A stretch of 64,000 nt of DNA from Colletotrichum lupini (lineage: Eukaryota; Ascomycota; Sordariomycetes; Glomerellales; Glomerellaceae): positions 4,774,001-4,838,000 of the forward strand of contig NC_064672.1 of NCBI RefSeq assembly GCF_023278565.1, written 5' to 3'. The notes beneath the pieces were generated by a model. That model was not told the DNA's origin. It was given only the letters and a program-made list of their open reading frames with translations, and searched no databases. A program made the position numbers and the translations under genes. Of this stretch, positions 24,569 through 37,802 are shown piece after piece (the stretch's first letter is position 1; each line of letters starts with the position of its first letter).

Positions 24569-27500
24569 ATTAAACTAATTATATTAAAAAGTATATTAAA
24601 TAATTCGGCCTCGAGCTTTATACCTATTCTACTTTATAATACTAAATCTATTAGCTTTTATAAAGTTATTAACTTAATTAAAAAGGGTATTATAAGTTTA
24701 TTTTAAATTACTAAGAATTAATAAGTTTAGGATTTAGGTTATAAAAAGAGAGGAGGATCGGTTATTTAAAATATAATAAGAGGTTATAATTTAAAAAAAC
24801 GCTTTATTTTAAATAGAGGATAGCTATAGGGGTAAATAGGGTAATAAGTTAACTTAGGGACCCTATATTTATTATTATTAATAGATATATCTTTATTATT
24901 AAAGTAGTACTATTATTAATTATTAATTAGTCTTAATAACCTATTTAATAAGCTAAAAAATATTATTAAATTATTTTATTATAGGATAAGAAGGTTATTA
25001 GGACTATTCGTTAAGGAGAGAGGGGTTATATTTTAAAAAAAGTTATAAAAAAGTAGTCCGCTAGGTTTTCGTTATTCCCTTAGGGAAATAATAAGTAAAA
25101 TATAATATAAGCTTTATATTAAGGTAATTATTTATAAAAGGTTATATATTTTATAATATGCTAACTAGGAGCTTAGTAATAAGGTCGTATTACTCTTTAA
25201 AATTACTAACTTTATAAAATTAGCTAACGCTAGGGCGGCTACTTTTTAAAAAGGGAGATAATAATAATTAGCTAGATAATAATAAGAGGCTATAATTAAT
25301 TAATAATCGCTCTTATAAAAAGGGAAGTTTCTTAATAAGGGTATTATTTTAAAATTAGCCCTAGGGAACGTCTTTAACTTTAATTATAAAAGTTATTATA
25401 AATAAATATTATAAGTTAAATTTCGAGGCTTAATAATATAACTTAAATATAAAGGGAGTAAAAGAATAAAGGCTTAGGATACTTTATAAGTATTTAATAG
25501 AATTTAATTATATTAATAATTTTTTTTTAAACTAATTAAAAAGTAGAATAGCGACGCTTATATAAGAACGACGCTCGTATATTAATTTATAACGCCCGTA
25601 TATTAATTCCTTTATTATAAATACCCCTATTTACTACGCGCGCGCACTTATACTATTAAATCGTTTACTAATTTTATTTTAAATATAAATATTTAATATA
25701 TTTAAAAATAATAATAAGCTTTATATAATTTTTATAATACCTCTTATATACGTATGATATAGTTTATTAAGAGTTTAAATAGGTAATAATATTAATAAGC
25801 CCTTTTAAGTTATTATTCCCTTTTATAACCTCTTACTTATTTACTAAAGCTTAGTTACTAAGCTTTTCCTCCTTAATTAAGAGGATATTAAAACTATTAA
25901 TTAAAACGCTAAGAACTTTATTAAGTTCGAGGCTCTTTTTAGTAATTATAATAAAAGTAATAATAAAATAAATAGTAATAATAAGAGCTTTAAAAAGCTT
26001 TTACTTATCCCCCCCTTAAAATTTAAAAATAAAAATAAAACTAATTTAAATAATAAGCCCTCTAAAAAAAGTATATTATATATTTATTATTTTAAAAGTT
26101 TATATTCAATATTATTTTAAAATTTAAAAAACGCAAAGCTAGCTTTTTTTAAAAAGGTAATAAAAAGAAAGAAAAAACGTTAAAAAACTAAAATACCTCC
26201 CGTAATAAGTATAGTTCTTTTTACTATTCTAAGCCTATTTAATATATATTTAGTCCTTAAAAAGCTTAAGGGAGAGGCTCCCAAAGAATAGGAAATCTAA
26301 TACTTACCTTATTTGAAAATAGCCCTTTAGTATATTGACTTTAAAAATAATAATCGTTATTTTATAAAAAATAGTAGTTAGTATATATACTATTTTAATA
26401 GCTATTTAGCTAAGGGGTATATTAATATATTAATTATTTTATAATCAATAACCTAGGCCTTTATTAAGGTTATTATAAATAGCGCTCCCTTTTTTATAAA
26501 TATATTATCCTTTTTTATTATTAAAAAGCGCACTTTTAATTATAGTTTTAATAAAATATTACTAAGCTCCGTAATATCGTTTAATAAATATATAATAATT
26601 AGAAGATATATAAAAACTATATTAGTTTTTATATAAAAAACTTCCTTAATACGCGCCCCTAGTCCTTTTTTATACTTATTATAATCGTTTATAATTAACT
26701 TCTTATTATATTACTCGCTTTTATACCCTAAGTTATTAACTTAACGGTCGTTTTAGCTCTTATACCCCCTATTACCCCTATTACTCTTAGTTTTATAAAC
26801 TTTAAAATATATAAAACGCGTTTCTTAGCGCATATACTAACCCTCCTCTTTAATAATACTATACTCTTAATAATTACGTACTTTATAAACTAAGAATTTA
26901 AATAATAAATATAAGCCTAGGTCTTATTTTTATATATATATACTCTATAAAATAAGATTATTTTAAAAATTTAGGCCTTTAGATTATAAGAGGTTTTTAT
27001 TTTATTTATTTTAAATCTCTAGGCCGTATTTTAAATTCTATTTATTATTTACTTTTAAGTATTAAGTCTTTTTAAGCGTAGCCTAAATTAATTATTTTTA
27101 ACTATTTTAGCTATTTATAATAGCTTTTTATATATTATAAAAGTTAAAAAGTATATAAAAATATTTAAACTTAGTTTATAAAAAGTTTTTAATAAGTCTA
27201 TTTATTAATATATCTTTTATTAATATATAAGTAACCTCGAAATTACTTTTAATATACTCTTATTTTAACTATATATTTTATATATTAATATAGCGAAATT
27301 AAATAACTATTCTTTTTCTTTCCCCTATAATAAGTTAAATCGTTTATTAATTATTGTAATTAACTAACTATACTTCTCTTAAATTAAAAATAATATCCTT
27401 AAAAAAGTACTTTAAAACTATAATCTCTTTTATAATTTCTTTAAAATAAAAAAGCTTAGCTTCGGTAATTAATATTATAACCGTCGCTTAACGTACTAAT

Positions 27501-29644
27501 TTTTATTAAATTAGGCTATTAAAAAAGAATATTATATATTCTTAAAATAATCATTATATTACCTCGTTATTTATAAAATTAGTATTTCTAATTCAAAGTA
27601 ATAATTACGTACTTAGTATATTACTATAACAGAGCGCACAATATCTCGTTATATAGAGATATTAAACATAATAATTAATTATTTTAATATAAGTTACGCT
27701 TAGGTTAGTTAAGAACCGTAATAATTATAAGTAAATAAAAGTAACGTTTAATCTAATTATAATAGCTATATAAAATATACTCCTAACCTTTTTTTAATAG
27801 CTCTTTATTTCCTCTTTTATTACTTACCCCTCGTTTAGTTTAAACTCTTTTTAAAAAGGAGGAGTAGCTAAATATAATAAATTTATAAAGTTAAAACGCT
27901 TAATGACTTACTTAATATATATATTATAAATAAAATAAACCTTATAAGTAATACGGTTTTATAAAATCCGCACTCTAAAAAAGTAATTAATCGGTCTATT
28001 CTCTTTAAAGTTAATATATTTTTTTATATTATTAACGATCCCCTAAGCCGCCTTTTAGTTATTTTAATAATATAAAATAATAAAATTATTAATATAAAAT
28101 ACTAATATTACCTTCTTATTTACGGTTTAGTAAATATAAATCTCTTTATAATTATATATTATATTTATACTACGGAATATAAAAATAAAAGTTTAGAACT
28201 AGAAAATTAATAAGTCTTAGAGGCTATATAAAGCGTATTAAAGTTTATTTATTTTATTAATAACTTTATATCCCTCTAGGAGTTTAATAATTATTAGCTT
28301 TTTATTTTTAAAAAGCGTATTAAAAAATATATTAATAATATTATACTAATTTATTTTAAGGTTAAACTAAGTAGTTATTATTATTATAAGCTTAAAGGCC
28401 TTTATAATAAGTATTAAAATATACGTATTTTATTAGAGGTTAAGTAATTATATATCCCCTTTTATATATATACGTACTTTTACTTTACTAACCTCGTTAT
28501 TAATATTATACTTATAAGTATATACTTATTTTAATAAAAATAAAATCCCTTATTTAGGATTATAATTAACCTCTTTTTATATATTAATATCCCTTAGCTT
28601 TTTTATTTTTATATTTATAATATCCCTAAGTAGCTTTTATAGTTATAATAAGAAATATTTAATATTACTAAACTTTTTTAGTAAGCTTTAAAAGTTAACT
28701 TTAATAAGTCGTAATTTTTAAACTCTTTTAGAGCGCTCTAAATAGGTCTTATAAACTACTCTTTTTATTATTTAATAAAGTATTATATATTCTATACTAC
28801 TTTTTTTTATAGCTTTTTACTAATTAAGTATAGAAATAAAAAAAAAGTAGTTTTAAAAACGGTTATCATAATCGCTATTTCTTATATTTAAATATAAAAG
28901 CGTTATAAAAATATTATTATTAAAGCGTTATAAAGGTCTATAGGCCTAGTTTAAATATCTAGGACCTAACGGAGCTTTACTTAGTACTTAATAAAATAGT
29001 TTTTATAAGCTCTATTCTTATATAATAATAAAGGTTTATTATAAAAGTTCTTTATTAATATTAACTTTAGTATTAAGAGTTACTTCTTTATAATTAGTAC
29101 TTTATTTATTACGTACTCTAACGTTTTACTAAGAGTTATTAAGAATTAAAAACTTAAGAACCTCCGTAATATATATAAGTACTTATGAAAAGGATTATAA
29201 ACTATATAGAGCTATTTATAACTTAGTTATTATATCCCCTTCTTTACCCCTACCCCCGAGCTCGTATAAGGGGGTTATTTTAGGGGTTAATAATAATAAT
29301 AAAACTATATTAACCTTTTTAACCTTATTAACTATACTTTAAAATACGTTTATTAGTTACTTAGTATCTTAAATAATTAAAAATCTAATAGTAATACTAT
29401 TTTTAATTATAAAATTATTTTAAGTATTAGTATTTTTAAAGTCTAAATCTATTTTTTTAAGTACTTAAACTAGCTTATTATTAGTATTAAAGAGTTCTTA
29501 TATTTCTTAAATTACTAAATTTACTTACTTACTTATAATAGCTTATTTTTTATATATAGGATTATAAAAAACTTCTTTATTAAACCTAATATTCTTTATA
29601 ATAAATACTTACTTAAGTATAGGTACTTAGACCCTATATAAGTT
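24569..29644. repeat. Unclassified RIP-mutated sequence between R1 copies A and C
   Basis: About 5.1 kb of AT-rich, CpA-depleted DNA, with no recognisable coding remnant and no obvious terminal repeats. It may hold one or more older elements mutated past recognition. Confidence 0.6.
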
Positions 29645-29660
29645 ATACGTTTTTAGTATA

Positions 29661-30794
29661 TAGTAGTTTTTTTCTAGCTTTATAAGTACAAAAGATCGAC
29701 CTTAATAAGATTACGCTTTTAAAAGAAATTATACAATACGGTATACTTTTTAACTATATAATATATATAATATACCCTAAGTACGCACTTAACGTAATAT
29801 AGTGATTTCGATACGAAAACCGCTATATAATTTAGGATAGGTAAGCTACCCTATTACTTATTAATAATAAGCTAAGTAATATATTTACGCAGCGGCGCCG
29901 GCTAGAAAAGTTAATAATAGAGGTTAGCTATAATAATTAGTTATAATAATTAGCTACAATAGTTAGAGGCGGCCCTTAACCACAGAGGTTCTAAACTTTA
30001 ATAATAACGTAGAGGTTTTTAAAAAAAGGGCTAAATAGGCTAATATTTACTACTCTTTAGAGCTCGTAAAGATTCTTTTTATCTTTATCGCTTTTAATAT
30101 TGCCCAAAACTACTTTTTATTTAAACTAAATAAATTTACTAAACAAATTTACTAAATAAACTTATTAATATATAAACTATTACCTTAACGAGAACCTACT
30201 CTACTCTTAGTATATAGTTAGTAATTAGTAAACTAAAACTCTTTAAAAATACTTATTAATAAGTCTACCCCTCTCGGGCTAGGCGCCCTCTTTAGCTAGC
30301 TCGACGCTATAACTATTATAATTAATATAAATATGCCTAAGGATTAGTAAAGTACTTTTTAATAATATAAAATTTAGCTAAGTAATAGTACGAACGTTAT
30401 AAATAGTTAGGTTAATATAGACGTTAAGATTTAATATATTAATACTAGCTTAAAAATTATACTTTATAAAGTTAGAAATCCCTTTTATACGGGCTATATT
30501 ATAAATATAAAAGAATATATAAGGGGCCTCTTAACCCTTAATAAGAAGGAGTATATAATATAAGATCTAGCTACTTATATAGGCTAGTATTAAGAGGTTT
30601 TATATATATTAAAATAAGTATAGCTCGCTTTCTAAATAGGTAAAAGAAGGTCGGGAGCTATTAATAAAAAGAAGATAACGGTCGAGTTAGTTAACTACTA
30701 TTTTAATTAGTAATTAAGTATAGAGCGCAATATACCCAGTTTTCCCTAATACGTAATACACAGTACGGCCCTAGCAAATTGCTCCGTCGGGGGG
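29661..30794 (-). mobile_element. R1 repeat, copy C (1134 bp), reverse orientation, 16-bp target duplication
   Basis: On the + strand it runs from tagtagtttttttctagc to gctccgtcgggggg, the reverse complement of copies A and B. The 16-bp direct repeat atacgtttttagtata flanks it (29645-29660 and 30795-30810). In the element's orientation the duplication begins TATA next to the same end as in the other copies. Confidence 0.85.
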
Positions 30795-30810
30795 ATACGT
30801 TTTTAGTATA

Positions 30811-33800
30811 TATCTAACTAAGTATTTTATATACTTATAAAAAAGTATTTTAAACTTTTTTTAATATATACCCCTCTTATAATCCCTATAAAAAGGGTAT
30901 ACTTAGTAGCTATATATATAAAAATTACTAAAATATAGAGTAACTAGTTTAAAATCCCGTACTTAGTAACCTATTTACTATTAGTATTAATACTACTTTT
31001 ACTAGTTAATTTTTATTATAATAAGTAAATCTCCTTTATTAGCCTCCCGTAAAGTAATATTATAAATAAAAATTACTCCTAGTACTATTTCGTCCTATAG
31101 ATTTATAAAAAAGTTCGTAAAAAAGCGCATCTTATAAACTTTAGTAATTATAAATTAACTTACTCTTTTAATATTACTTATAAGTTCCTTTATATATAAA
31201 AATAAAAGTTCTATTTTAATTCCTAGCTCGCTATACTACGTTTTATATATATATCTAACGTTTATAATTAAAAGGGTAGTCTTATTATTATTTTTAAAAA
31301 AGTAAATTAGAGTCCTTTTTTAATAACGAATCGCTACCTCGAGGCTGTATAATATAAAAAGCACTTCTTCCTCTATTTTAGTCCTTAAAAAGAACCCCCT
31401 AAGCTACCTACTATATTTATTAAAAACTATAAATATATATTATTATTTATTAAGAAATAGTTTAAAATAAAAAAGATTTTAATATATATAGTACTATAGT
31501 TATAAAGCTCTTTTTAAAAATAGTCTTTTTAAAATTACTATTTTAGCTTTAAATAATATATATACTTTATATTTAACTTAAAATAAAAATTTAATATATA
31601 TACCTCGAGTCTTATATAATAGTTAATAAAAAATATTAAGTTTAAAATAACCTATTTTAAAGTACTAAAAGAGCGCGCTATTAAACCTCTTATAAATACG
31701 TTAATATAAATAACGGAATTTTCTATAGCTAATTAATAATATAATACTAATTAAGCTTTATAGGATACGCTTAAGGTTTATAAAAAAAAGATAAGATTAA
31801 AAAAGCTTATATTTAAAAAAAACTAAATTATTATTTTAAATAAACTTTTTTTTAATAATATTCTTATAAAGCGTTCCCTATTATAAAGTATAATCTGGAC
31901 CGTAATATTAAAGTACGCTTCTATTTAATAAAGTTTTTAAAATTATATTAATATAAAATCCCTTAATATAAGTAACGTTCTAAAGCTTTAGATCGCAAGT
32001 TTCTTTTCCTTTAGGTCCGTTTAAAACGCCCTTTATAATATAAATACCGCATATAATAATAAGTAATATAATAGTTTTTAATTTAATATAGTCTTTATTA
32101 CTTAATAATATATAACTCTCGGGCTTAAGTAAGCTCTTATTATTAACTAAATATATTACTTTATAATTATTTATTATTATATTCTAAAAAAGGGGGTAAG
32201 TATTATTTATAAAAGTACTAAAAATTATATTTATTTTTTAAATCCTAACTTTTTATAAATATAATAACTACGTAGCTCTTATTTTAGTTTATTAATAAGC
32301 TCGCTATAAATTAGTTAAAAAATCCTCTTAAAAACCTAGGTTTCTTAAGGGTTTTATCGTTCTTTAGTTAATTAGCTTTTTCAAGCTTATTATAAAATAA
32401 TTTCTACTTACTTAATTTAATAATAATAAGGACTTTTTTTATATAGCTCTTTAGTATTTATATTAATAACTTATTAGCGTTTCGGTTTATAAATACCTAT
32501 TTTAATTTTTAATACGCTATAGGGCGCTATAAATATACGTAATTATAAGAATATATAACGTTACTTTTATTACTTATATTATTAACTAAGTTAGAGCGTT
32601 TAATAAAAATAAAATAAGCCCCTCTTTAACCTAAAAGTTATTTAATATATATATCCTAAGTTACTAAGCTAAATATATATATAATCTCCTCGAGAGTCCT
32701 TATATATATTTTAAAAACTATTAATTTACTAAAAGTCTTATATATACGTTAGCCCTATATAAAGTTAAGTCTAAACTTAATTATAATTAAGAAGTTAAGT
32801 ATAATAATCTCTTTAGTAATTTTTAAAATATTATACGTTTTAGTTTAGAAATAAGTAAATTATTATTCTTTATACTAACGTTAGGGGTTAATTCCGGTCC
32901 TTATTTTATTAAGGGCTTATTAATACTCCTCTCGAACCGTATTTTTTATTATTAATTTAAAGAGCCTAAATTCTTATTTTAAATATTTAATAATTCGCTA
33001 TATACTAAACTTAGTACCGTTCTTAATAGCTTTTTAAAATACGTATTTATATAATATAATATTAATTAATTTTATTAATTACTAAGTAAAGACTTTAATA
33101 TACGTATTAATAATATTACGTTTATAAGCTATAAGTTATTTATATTTAATATCGAGCTCTTATTACTTCTAAATATTCTCGAGTATATAGATCTTTTTTA
33201 TAAATATAATATAAGAATAGATTTATTTATATAAAATAAGTAATATAGCTAGCTTTATAAAAAGAAACCCGGCTTAGTTTTATAAGTTATTTATATTTAA
33301 AGAAGTTAAAAAGTTCGTATTAAGAGTTATATTTAAAAGCTATTAATAAAAGATTTCTTAATTTCTTTAGTTATTTTTAAATACTTTATAACGGGCTTAA
33401 TAAGTTTATAAATTTTTTTTTTTACGGATCGTAACTAATTATTTAAATTTAAAAAGTAAAATAAGTATTATAAAGGGGTTAAAGAATACGTTAAAATTTA
33501 AAGCGTTTAAGTTAATATATTTCTAAACCTTAACGCCCTTATTTATAATATAAAGTATATTAAGCTATTTAATTTAACTATCGTAACTAGTTAATTTAGC
33601 TTAGGTTAAAATAAGTATAAGTAAGTTAGTTATTTTAAAAAGATTATAAAAATCGTATTAATAAGTACGTTATTATAATATAAGGTCTTAACTAAGAACT
33701 AGGTTTATAACTATTATAAGTTATAGTACGTAATAATAAGTATACGGAGTATAATAAAAATAGCTTAATTATTAAAATAGAAAAAGAAAAAAAAAGGTTT

Positions 33801-33845
33801 ATATATATAATATCTAAGATAGATATATAATTTAGTACGTAACGG
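30811..33845. repeat. Unclassified RIP-mutated sequence right of R1 copy C
   Basis: About 3 kb, AT-rich with almost no CpA or TpG. No gene or element ends recognised. It gives way to normal composition about 110 bp before the start codon at 33958. Confidence 0.6.
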
Positions 33846-33957
33846 GTACTTCGTGAGATGCGATTACTATCCTTGTTACGTGATATAAGGCGTAGTAGTC
33901 TTAACCGCGTATATTTAAAAACTTGTCGGCGCCGAATACTTTCCTCCTTCGGATGCG

Positions 33958-36573
33958 ATGGATCCAACCCAACAAGAATCTGAGCGGCATCGAAGCCAGA
34001 GCATGTCGCAAAGGGCATGGAGTCGAGGAGTTCCACTCGATAACCAGCCCTCTCCTGATCTTCTAATCAGTCCACCACTAGACCACTATGAGATGTCCCC
34101 TCGACCAATCTCTACGTTATCACGACTGACTGACGAAGATACATCGTGGGACAGGCCACTGCTATCTAGTCGAACCAAGAGTGTTGACGAAGAAACTCAG
34201 CGCTCGAGCGGCAGGCGAACGAGTGACTGGTCATATGCAAAAGTTACGGGAGATCTTCAAGACCAATATGAAGGGGGCCTCGGACCTGCACAGCACCGAG
34301 GCAAACAGAATTCCAGGTCTACTTTACCCGGTATGGAAGGTTCAAAGATCTCGAAACCCATCACTCGAACTGAATGGTCACGCTACTTTAACGGATGGAT
34401 CGTTCACCTCCCTGCTATACTGGTGACGACAGCCGTCCTACTCATTGGTTCAATACAATTCTACTGGTATCCGGAGATAGGTCCGCTTGTGAGCGGTTAT
34501 CGACTAGACACCGATATCATCAGCAATATTCTCCAGTTTGTAGCCAAACTGCACGAACTTCTAATCGTGGCATCATTGTCTTCGATTGCTCTTGCGATGT
34601 ATCGGAGACGTCTCGTCACAACTGGTGTGCGATTAGGCTTTCTCACTGGGGGCTATCGAGTTGGAGATCTCAACTACCTTCGAACTTCGTCGTTCCGCCA
34701 CCAAGGTCTCAACAGGTCAAAGCCCTGGGAAATGCTACTACCCGGGTTCCTTGTCTTCGCGACCATACTTTCGACAATTGTTGGACCAGCATCTGCGGTC
34801 CTCCTCCTACCCAGCTTGGGTTGGTACGAGTTTGATACAAGCTCGGCGTTCAGTAAAATCGAGCCGCCCTTGTTGTACTGGTGGAATCGGAGGGCCATAT
34901 GGTTCAGAGACCCTTTCAGCGAGTACACGGAGTGCCAAGGACCTGCGGGGGTCTATCGAGATTATTGTCCAGCTGGCGGGTTCCCTGTGATCTCGAGCTG
35001 GGTACGGGACTACGCAGCCACCGACTTGACCAACAATCTCACATTTTATTCCACGTCGTCAGATATTAGGCGCCATTTAGTGTTCACGCAAGCCGATGAC
35101 AAGCCTAACACATCTTCGACCACGCTTACCACCACGCCATCGCACTTCCTCATGACCAGCATCGGTCTCTTTCAACAATTCATCCACAGCTCCGATGTTG
35201 GTGCCCTATCCCGCGAACCTCGCTACCGAATTACAGCCAAAGGAGGCGCCAATGTCAACTCACCGACCGGAGAGGGATCGGGGTTCTACCAACCATTTGT
35301 ACAGTCCAGGTGTACAATACACGATAAAGGTTACTTAGCAGAGACTCCGGGATCTATCAGCTTTCCAACGAAATCTATCAACTGCTTCGATGATGCCGAT
35401 TGTCTTCAATCCCAAAGAAAACCTAGGGAATTTAACGAAGCAGACTGGCTGAACAATTCGAGTCTCGACAATATCTCAGCCTCAAGCACATTCTTTCTGG
35501 ACAAAGAAAACTCAACTGTTGTGTACCTGAATGGAATGATACCCGACTCATTGTCTGGGGAATCGAGAAACTTGGTTTACATCTGTAGCTTGTACGCAAG
35601 TTGGGCGCCGTCTAACTTCTCAATGGACCCAAGCGTCAGTGACAGTCTTCAATCAACATTTAGTAACGACAAAAGCATGCGAGACATGTACTACGGCAAG
35701 AGTCAAGAAGACATCCGAGTGATAAGATTCAGGTCGAATTGGTTCAAATTTCTCAACCCACACTGGAATATATCAAACACGACCACCGCCTCGGGTGTTA
35801 GTCAGATCATCCTCAACTTTTCTTCGAAGTTAAAGGTGAATGGGAAAACTATGAACGTTTTGGCTCCAGTCGATGGTGCGAATAATACAGCATCAGAAAT
35901 ATTTCTGGCCAAAGTCTTTGGAGTTTACCTCGCCGAGGGTCTGGCACGGAACAGTCAAGAACAGAGAACCCGGATCAAGCTCAATAGTACTGACACCGAG
36001 CTAACTTACCTCGACTTGAACGAGCAACACGGCTACCTCGGAGGTGTTCATAAAATCACTCCCTTCAACAACACTCATCATCAGGATGAGTGGAGAGACA
36101 GCACGACCCAGCGCAACACAACTTTTGCAGCTTTCACTGAGGTGCTGAACACGGCTTTGCCAATCAACTTTACTGCGCAGCGCTACGGATACGGATCAGG
36201 ACAAGGTCGCAAAACGCTGGAATTTGCCCAGGTGATGATGCTGATCTACCTCGGCATCATCGCCGTCTACGCCGCAACAGTGGGAACTGGATACGTGTTG
36301 GAGCTTCTCAAGGTCAAGTCAGGTGGGGAGCGCATCCGTGTCCTGAGCGTGATACCATGGTCAGATTTACAAGACTTGATCGTACTCGCACTAAAGACGC
36401 CGCCTCCATCTGATGAGGATCTGGCAGATGCTGGAGCTGGTGTTACTTCTGACAAAGTGTGGGAGAAGGTTGTGAGAGCGGAGTCTGACGACAAACGCAA
36501 TATTCAACTAGCTTTCCAGGAGACAACACACACGAGAAAGCTGGATGTGAGTCGGAAGGAGCGGTATTTTTAA
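33958..36573 (+). CDS. Large multi-pass membrane protein of unknown function (871 aa)
   Basis: A single-exon frame. The Ser-, Arg- and Pro-rich N-terminus (about 1-140) lacks a signal peptide and is probably cytosolic. Hydrophobic segments lie at about 148-170 (HLPAILVTTAVLLIGSIQFYW), 193-213 (LHELLIVASLSSIALAMY) and 259-285 (LLPGFLVFATILSTIVGPASAVLLL). A long region of about 470 residues follows with many N-glycosylation sequons (NNLT, NSS, NFS, NIS, NTT, NFT) and cysteines, so it is likely extracellular or lumenal. A last membrane segment (about 765-790, MMLIYLGIIAVYAATVGTGYVLELL) precedes a cytosolic tail. I do not recognise the family; similar architectures occur among uncharacterised fungal membrane proteins. 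The start codon is only about 110 bp from the RIP-mutated block, leaving little ordinary promoter. Codon use and frame integrity indicate a real gene. Confidence 0.8.
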   Translation: MDPTQQESERHRSQSMSQRAWSRGVPLDNQPSPDLLISPPLDHYEMSPRPISTLSRLTDEDTSWDRPLLSSRTKSVDEETQRSSGRRTSDWSYAKVTGDLQDQYEGGLGPAQHRGKQNSRSTLPGMEGSKISKPITRTEWSRYFNGWIVHLPAILVTTAVLLIGSIQFYWYPEIGPLVSGYRLDTDIISNILQFVAKLHELLIVASLSSIALAMYRRRLVTTGVRLGFLTGGYRVGDLNYLRTSSFRHQGLNRSKPWEMLLPGFLVFATILSTIVGPASAVLLLPSLGWYEFDTSSAFSKIEPPLLYWWNRRAIWFRDPFSEYTECQGPAGVYRDYCPAGGFPVISSWVRDYAATDLTNNLTFYSTSSDIRRHLVFTQADDKPNTSSTTLTTTPSHFLMTSIGLFQQFIHSSDVGALSREPRYRITAKGGANVNSPTGEGSGFYQPFVQSRCTIHDKGYLAETPGSISFPTKSINCFDDADCLQSQRKPREFNEADWLNNSSLDNISASSTFFLDKENSTVVYLNGMIPDSLSGESRNLVYICSLYASWAPSNFSMDPSVSDSLQSTFSNDKSMRDMYYGKSQEDIRVIRFRSNWFKFLNPHWNISNTTTASGVSQIILNFSSKLKVNGKTMNVLAPVDGANNTASEIFLAKVFGVYLAEGLARNSQEQRTRIKLNSTDTELTYLDLNEQHGYLGGVHKITPFNNTHHQDEWRDSTTQRNTTFAAFTEVLNTALPINFTAQRYGYGSGQGRKTLEFAQVMMLIYLGIIAVYAATVGTGYVLELLKVKSGGERIRVLSVIPWSDLQDLIVLALKTPPPSDEDLADAGAGVTSDKVWEKVVRAESDDKRNIQLAFQETTHTRKLDVSRKERYF

Positions 36574-37280
36574 GAGTCATCTCTATTGGTCTTATTGATT
36601 ATTCTTGCCATCAAGTTTTGATGTCATTTGGCGCTCAAGGACGAGTTTCCCTCGCACATCATTCTAGATACTTTTCCCACACCTCTTATTATCTTATGCA
36701 CAGAAGATTTCAAAGCCTCAGGAATTTGATTACATATCCAAGCTCAAAGTCTACCACGAATGCCGCCGGGGACTACGAAATGACGAAGTCATTATTCTAA
36801 TGTGTTTTAAATTCTCCTCAAGCTCGAATGCTCATAATGCCAACATGAATCGTTGTAGCGACTTCATTCCGTCATCATATCGACGTTGAGTTTCTTTATC
36901 AGAGTTAGGCCCAGCTGGAAAGACCCGAAGTCCAGCGAAGCTAAGTCTGCGCAACGGCATTCCAACAAACCACCCGCCAAGGCGTTACCGGCTTACCAAG
37001 CTGCGTTTCTCGTGCCGAGGCAAGAGCCAAACTCTAACTCTAAAGGCCCTTCTATCAGGTTCATGATATTCTAAAGTAGATGTGTAATAACCGCGTTCTG
37101 GTGTTCGGTTGAGCCGTGACGCGGCCGACGGCAGTTCCGGCGAACGAGGGCAGAAGAACGACCGACAAATATCTGCCCAGAGGACATGGTCATGAATACC
37201 GCAACCCTATCAGTTTATCAGCGCCTGACGTGCTTACCATGGAGTCGGGCGTGCTAGCTCACCTTTTAACTTTGGGGGAC
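36574..37280. other. Intergenic region
   Basis: About 700 bp of ordinary composition after the membrane-protein gene. Short frames only; nothing supported. Confidence 0.5.
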
Positions 37281-37802
37281 TTAATCTAGATAGTGGGAAC
37301 CATCGCTGGGGCCGTCCCGATGATTAGGATCGTCTGCGTTAGCTTCCTTTTTTAGCTCTCGTCGGTTGACTCGGTATAATGCAAGAGAATAGTGTTCAAG
37401 ATACGCTTTGACGAGCTGTTGAGTCATGTCTTTCCATTTGTGTGTGGGCTTAACACCGCTGACATTTTCAAAGGAGTTGATTGAGAGTGTAAATTGCCAA
37501 GAATGGACGGATGAAGTTTCTATGAAGCTGCCCCGAACTTTGCTAGCAGCGTTGCACTGAATCGGCACTCTGATCTTCTGCCCGTCAACAATCTTTCCAG
37601 CTCCCCGGAATGGCGTGATGTCCATATAAAAGTCCCATATTTTCACCGCATTTCCCCGCCGTTGAACGAGTGCGACTGCGAACTGTTGATCGGCCGAATC
37701 CACGTATCGTCGGATCAATTGAATTGCAACAGTGGGCCATTTTGAGTGTAAATAGGAACTATTATATGGGAAGTCCGGAGGTTGTATGGAGTTTGCATGT
37801 GT
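37281..37802 (-). CDS. Hypothetical protein, likely 3' exon or fragment
   Basis: A 173-codon open frame (HANSIQPPDFPYNSSYLHSKW ... SDGSHYLD) without an ATG at its start. It is closed upstream by a TAA at 37803-37805. It reads like protein, mixing hydrophobic and charged residues with no low complexity until the acidic and polar tail (KKEANADDPNHRDGPSDG). A possible splice acceptor lies at 37759 (ataatag), which would make this the last exon of a gene beginning further right, but I could not identify that exon. It could also be a decayed gene. Family not recognised. Confidence 0.35.
   Translation of the reverse strand, partial: THANSIQPPDFPYNSSYLHSKWPTVAIQLIRRYVDSADQQFAVALVQRRGNAVKIWDFYMDITPFRGAGKIVDGQKIRVPIQCNAASKVRGSFIETSSVHSWQFTLSINSFENVSGVKPTHKWKDMTQQLVKAYLEHYSLALYRVNRRELKKEANADDPNHRDGPSDGSHYLD

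Larger units (their letters stand above)
13276..33845. repeat. AT-rich block 1, RIP-mutated transposon nest
   Basis: About 20.5 kb in which CpA and TpG dinucleotides are almost absent while CpG persists, and TpA is in great excess. This is the product of RIP (CpA to TpA on either strand). No frame longer than about 60 codons survives. It contains one Copia element and two R1 copies, described separately, in a background of unclassified repeats. Composition returns to normal within about 100 bp at each edge. Confidence 0.9.

Noticed and set aside
23403..30794. R1 copies A and C as terminal inverted repeats of one large DNA transposon
   Set aside because: Each arm has its own different target duplication on both sides, so they are independent insertions.
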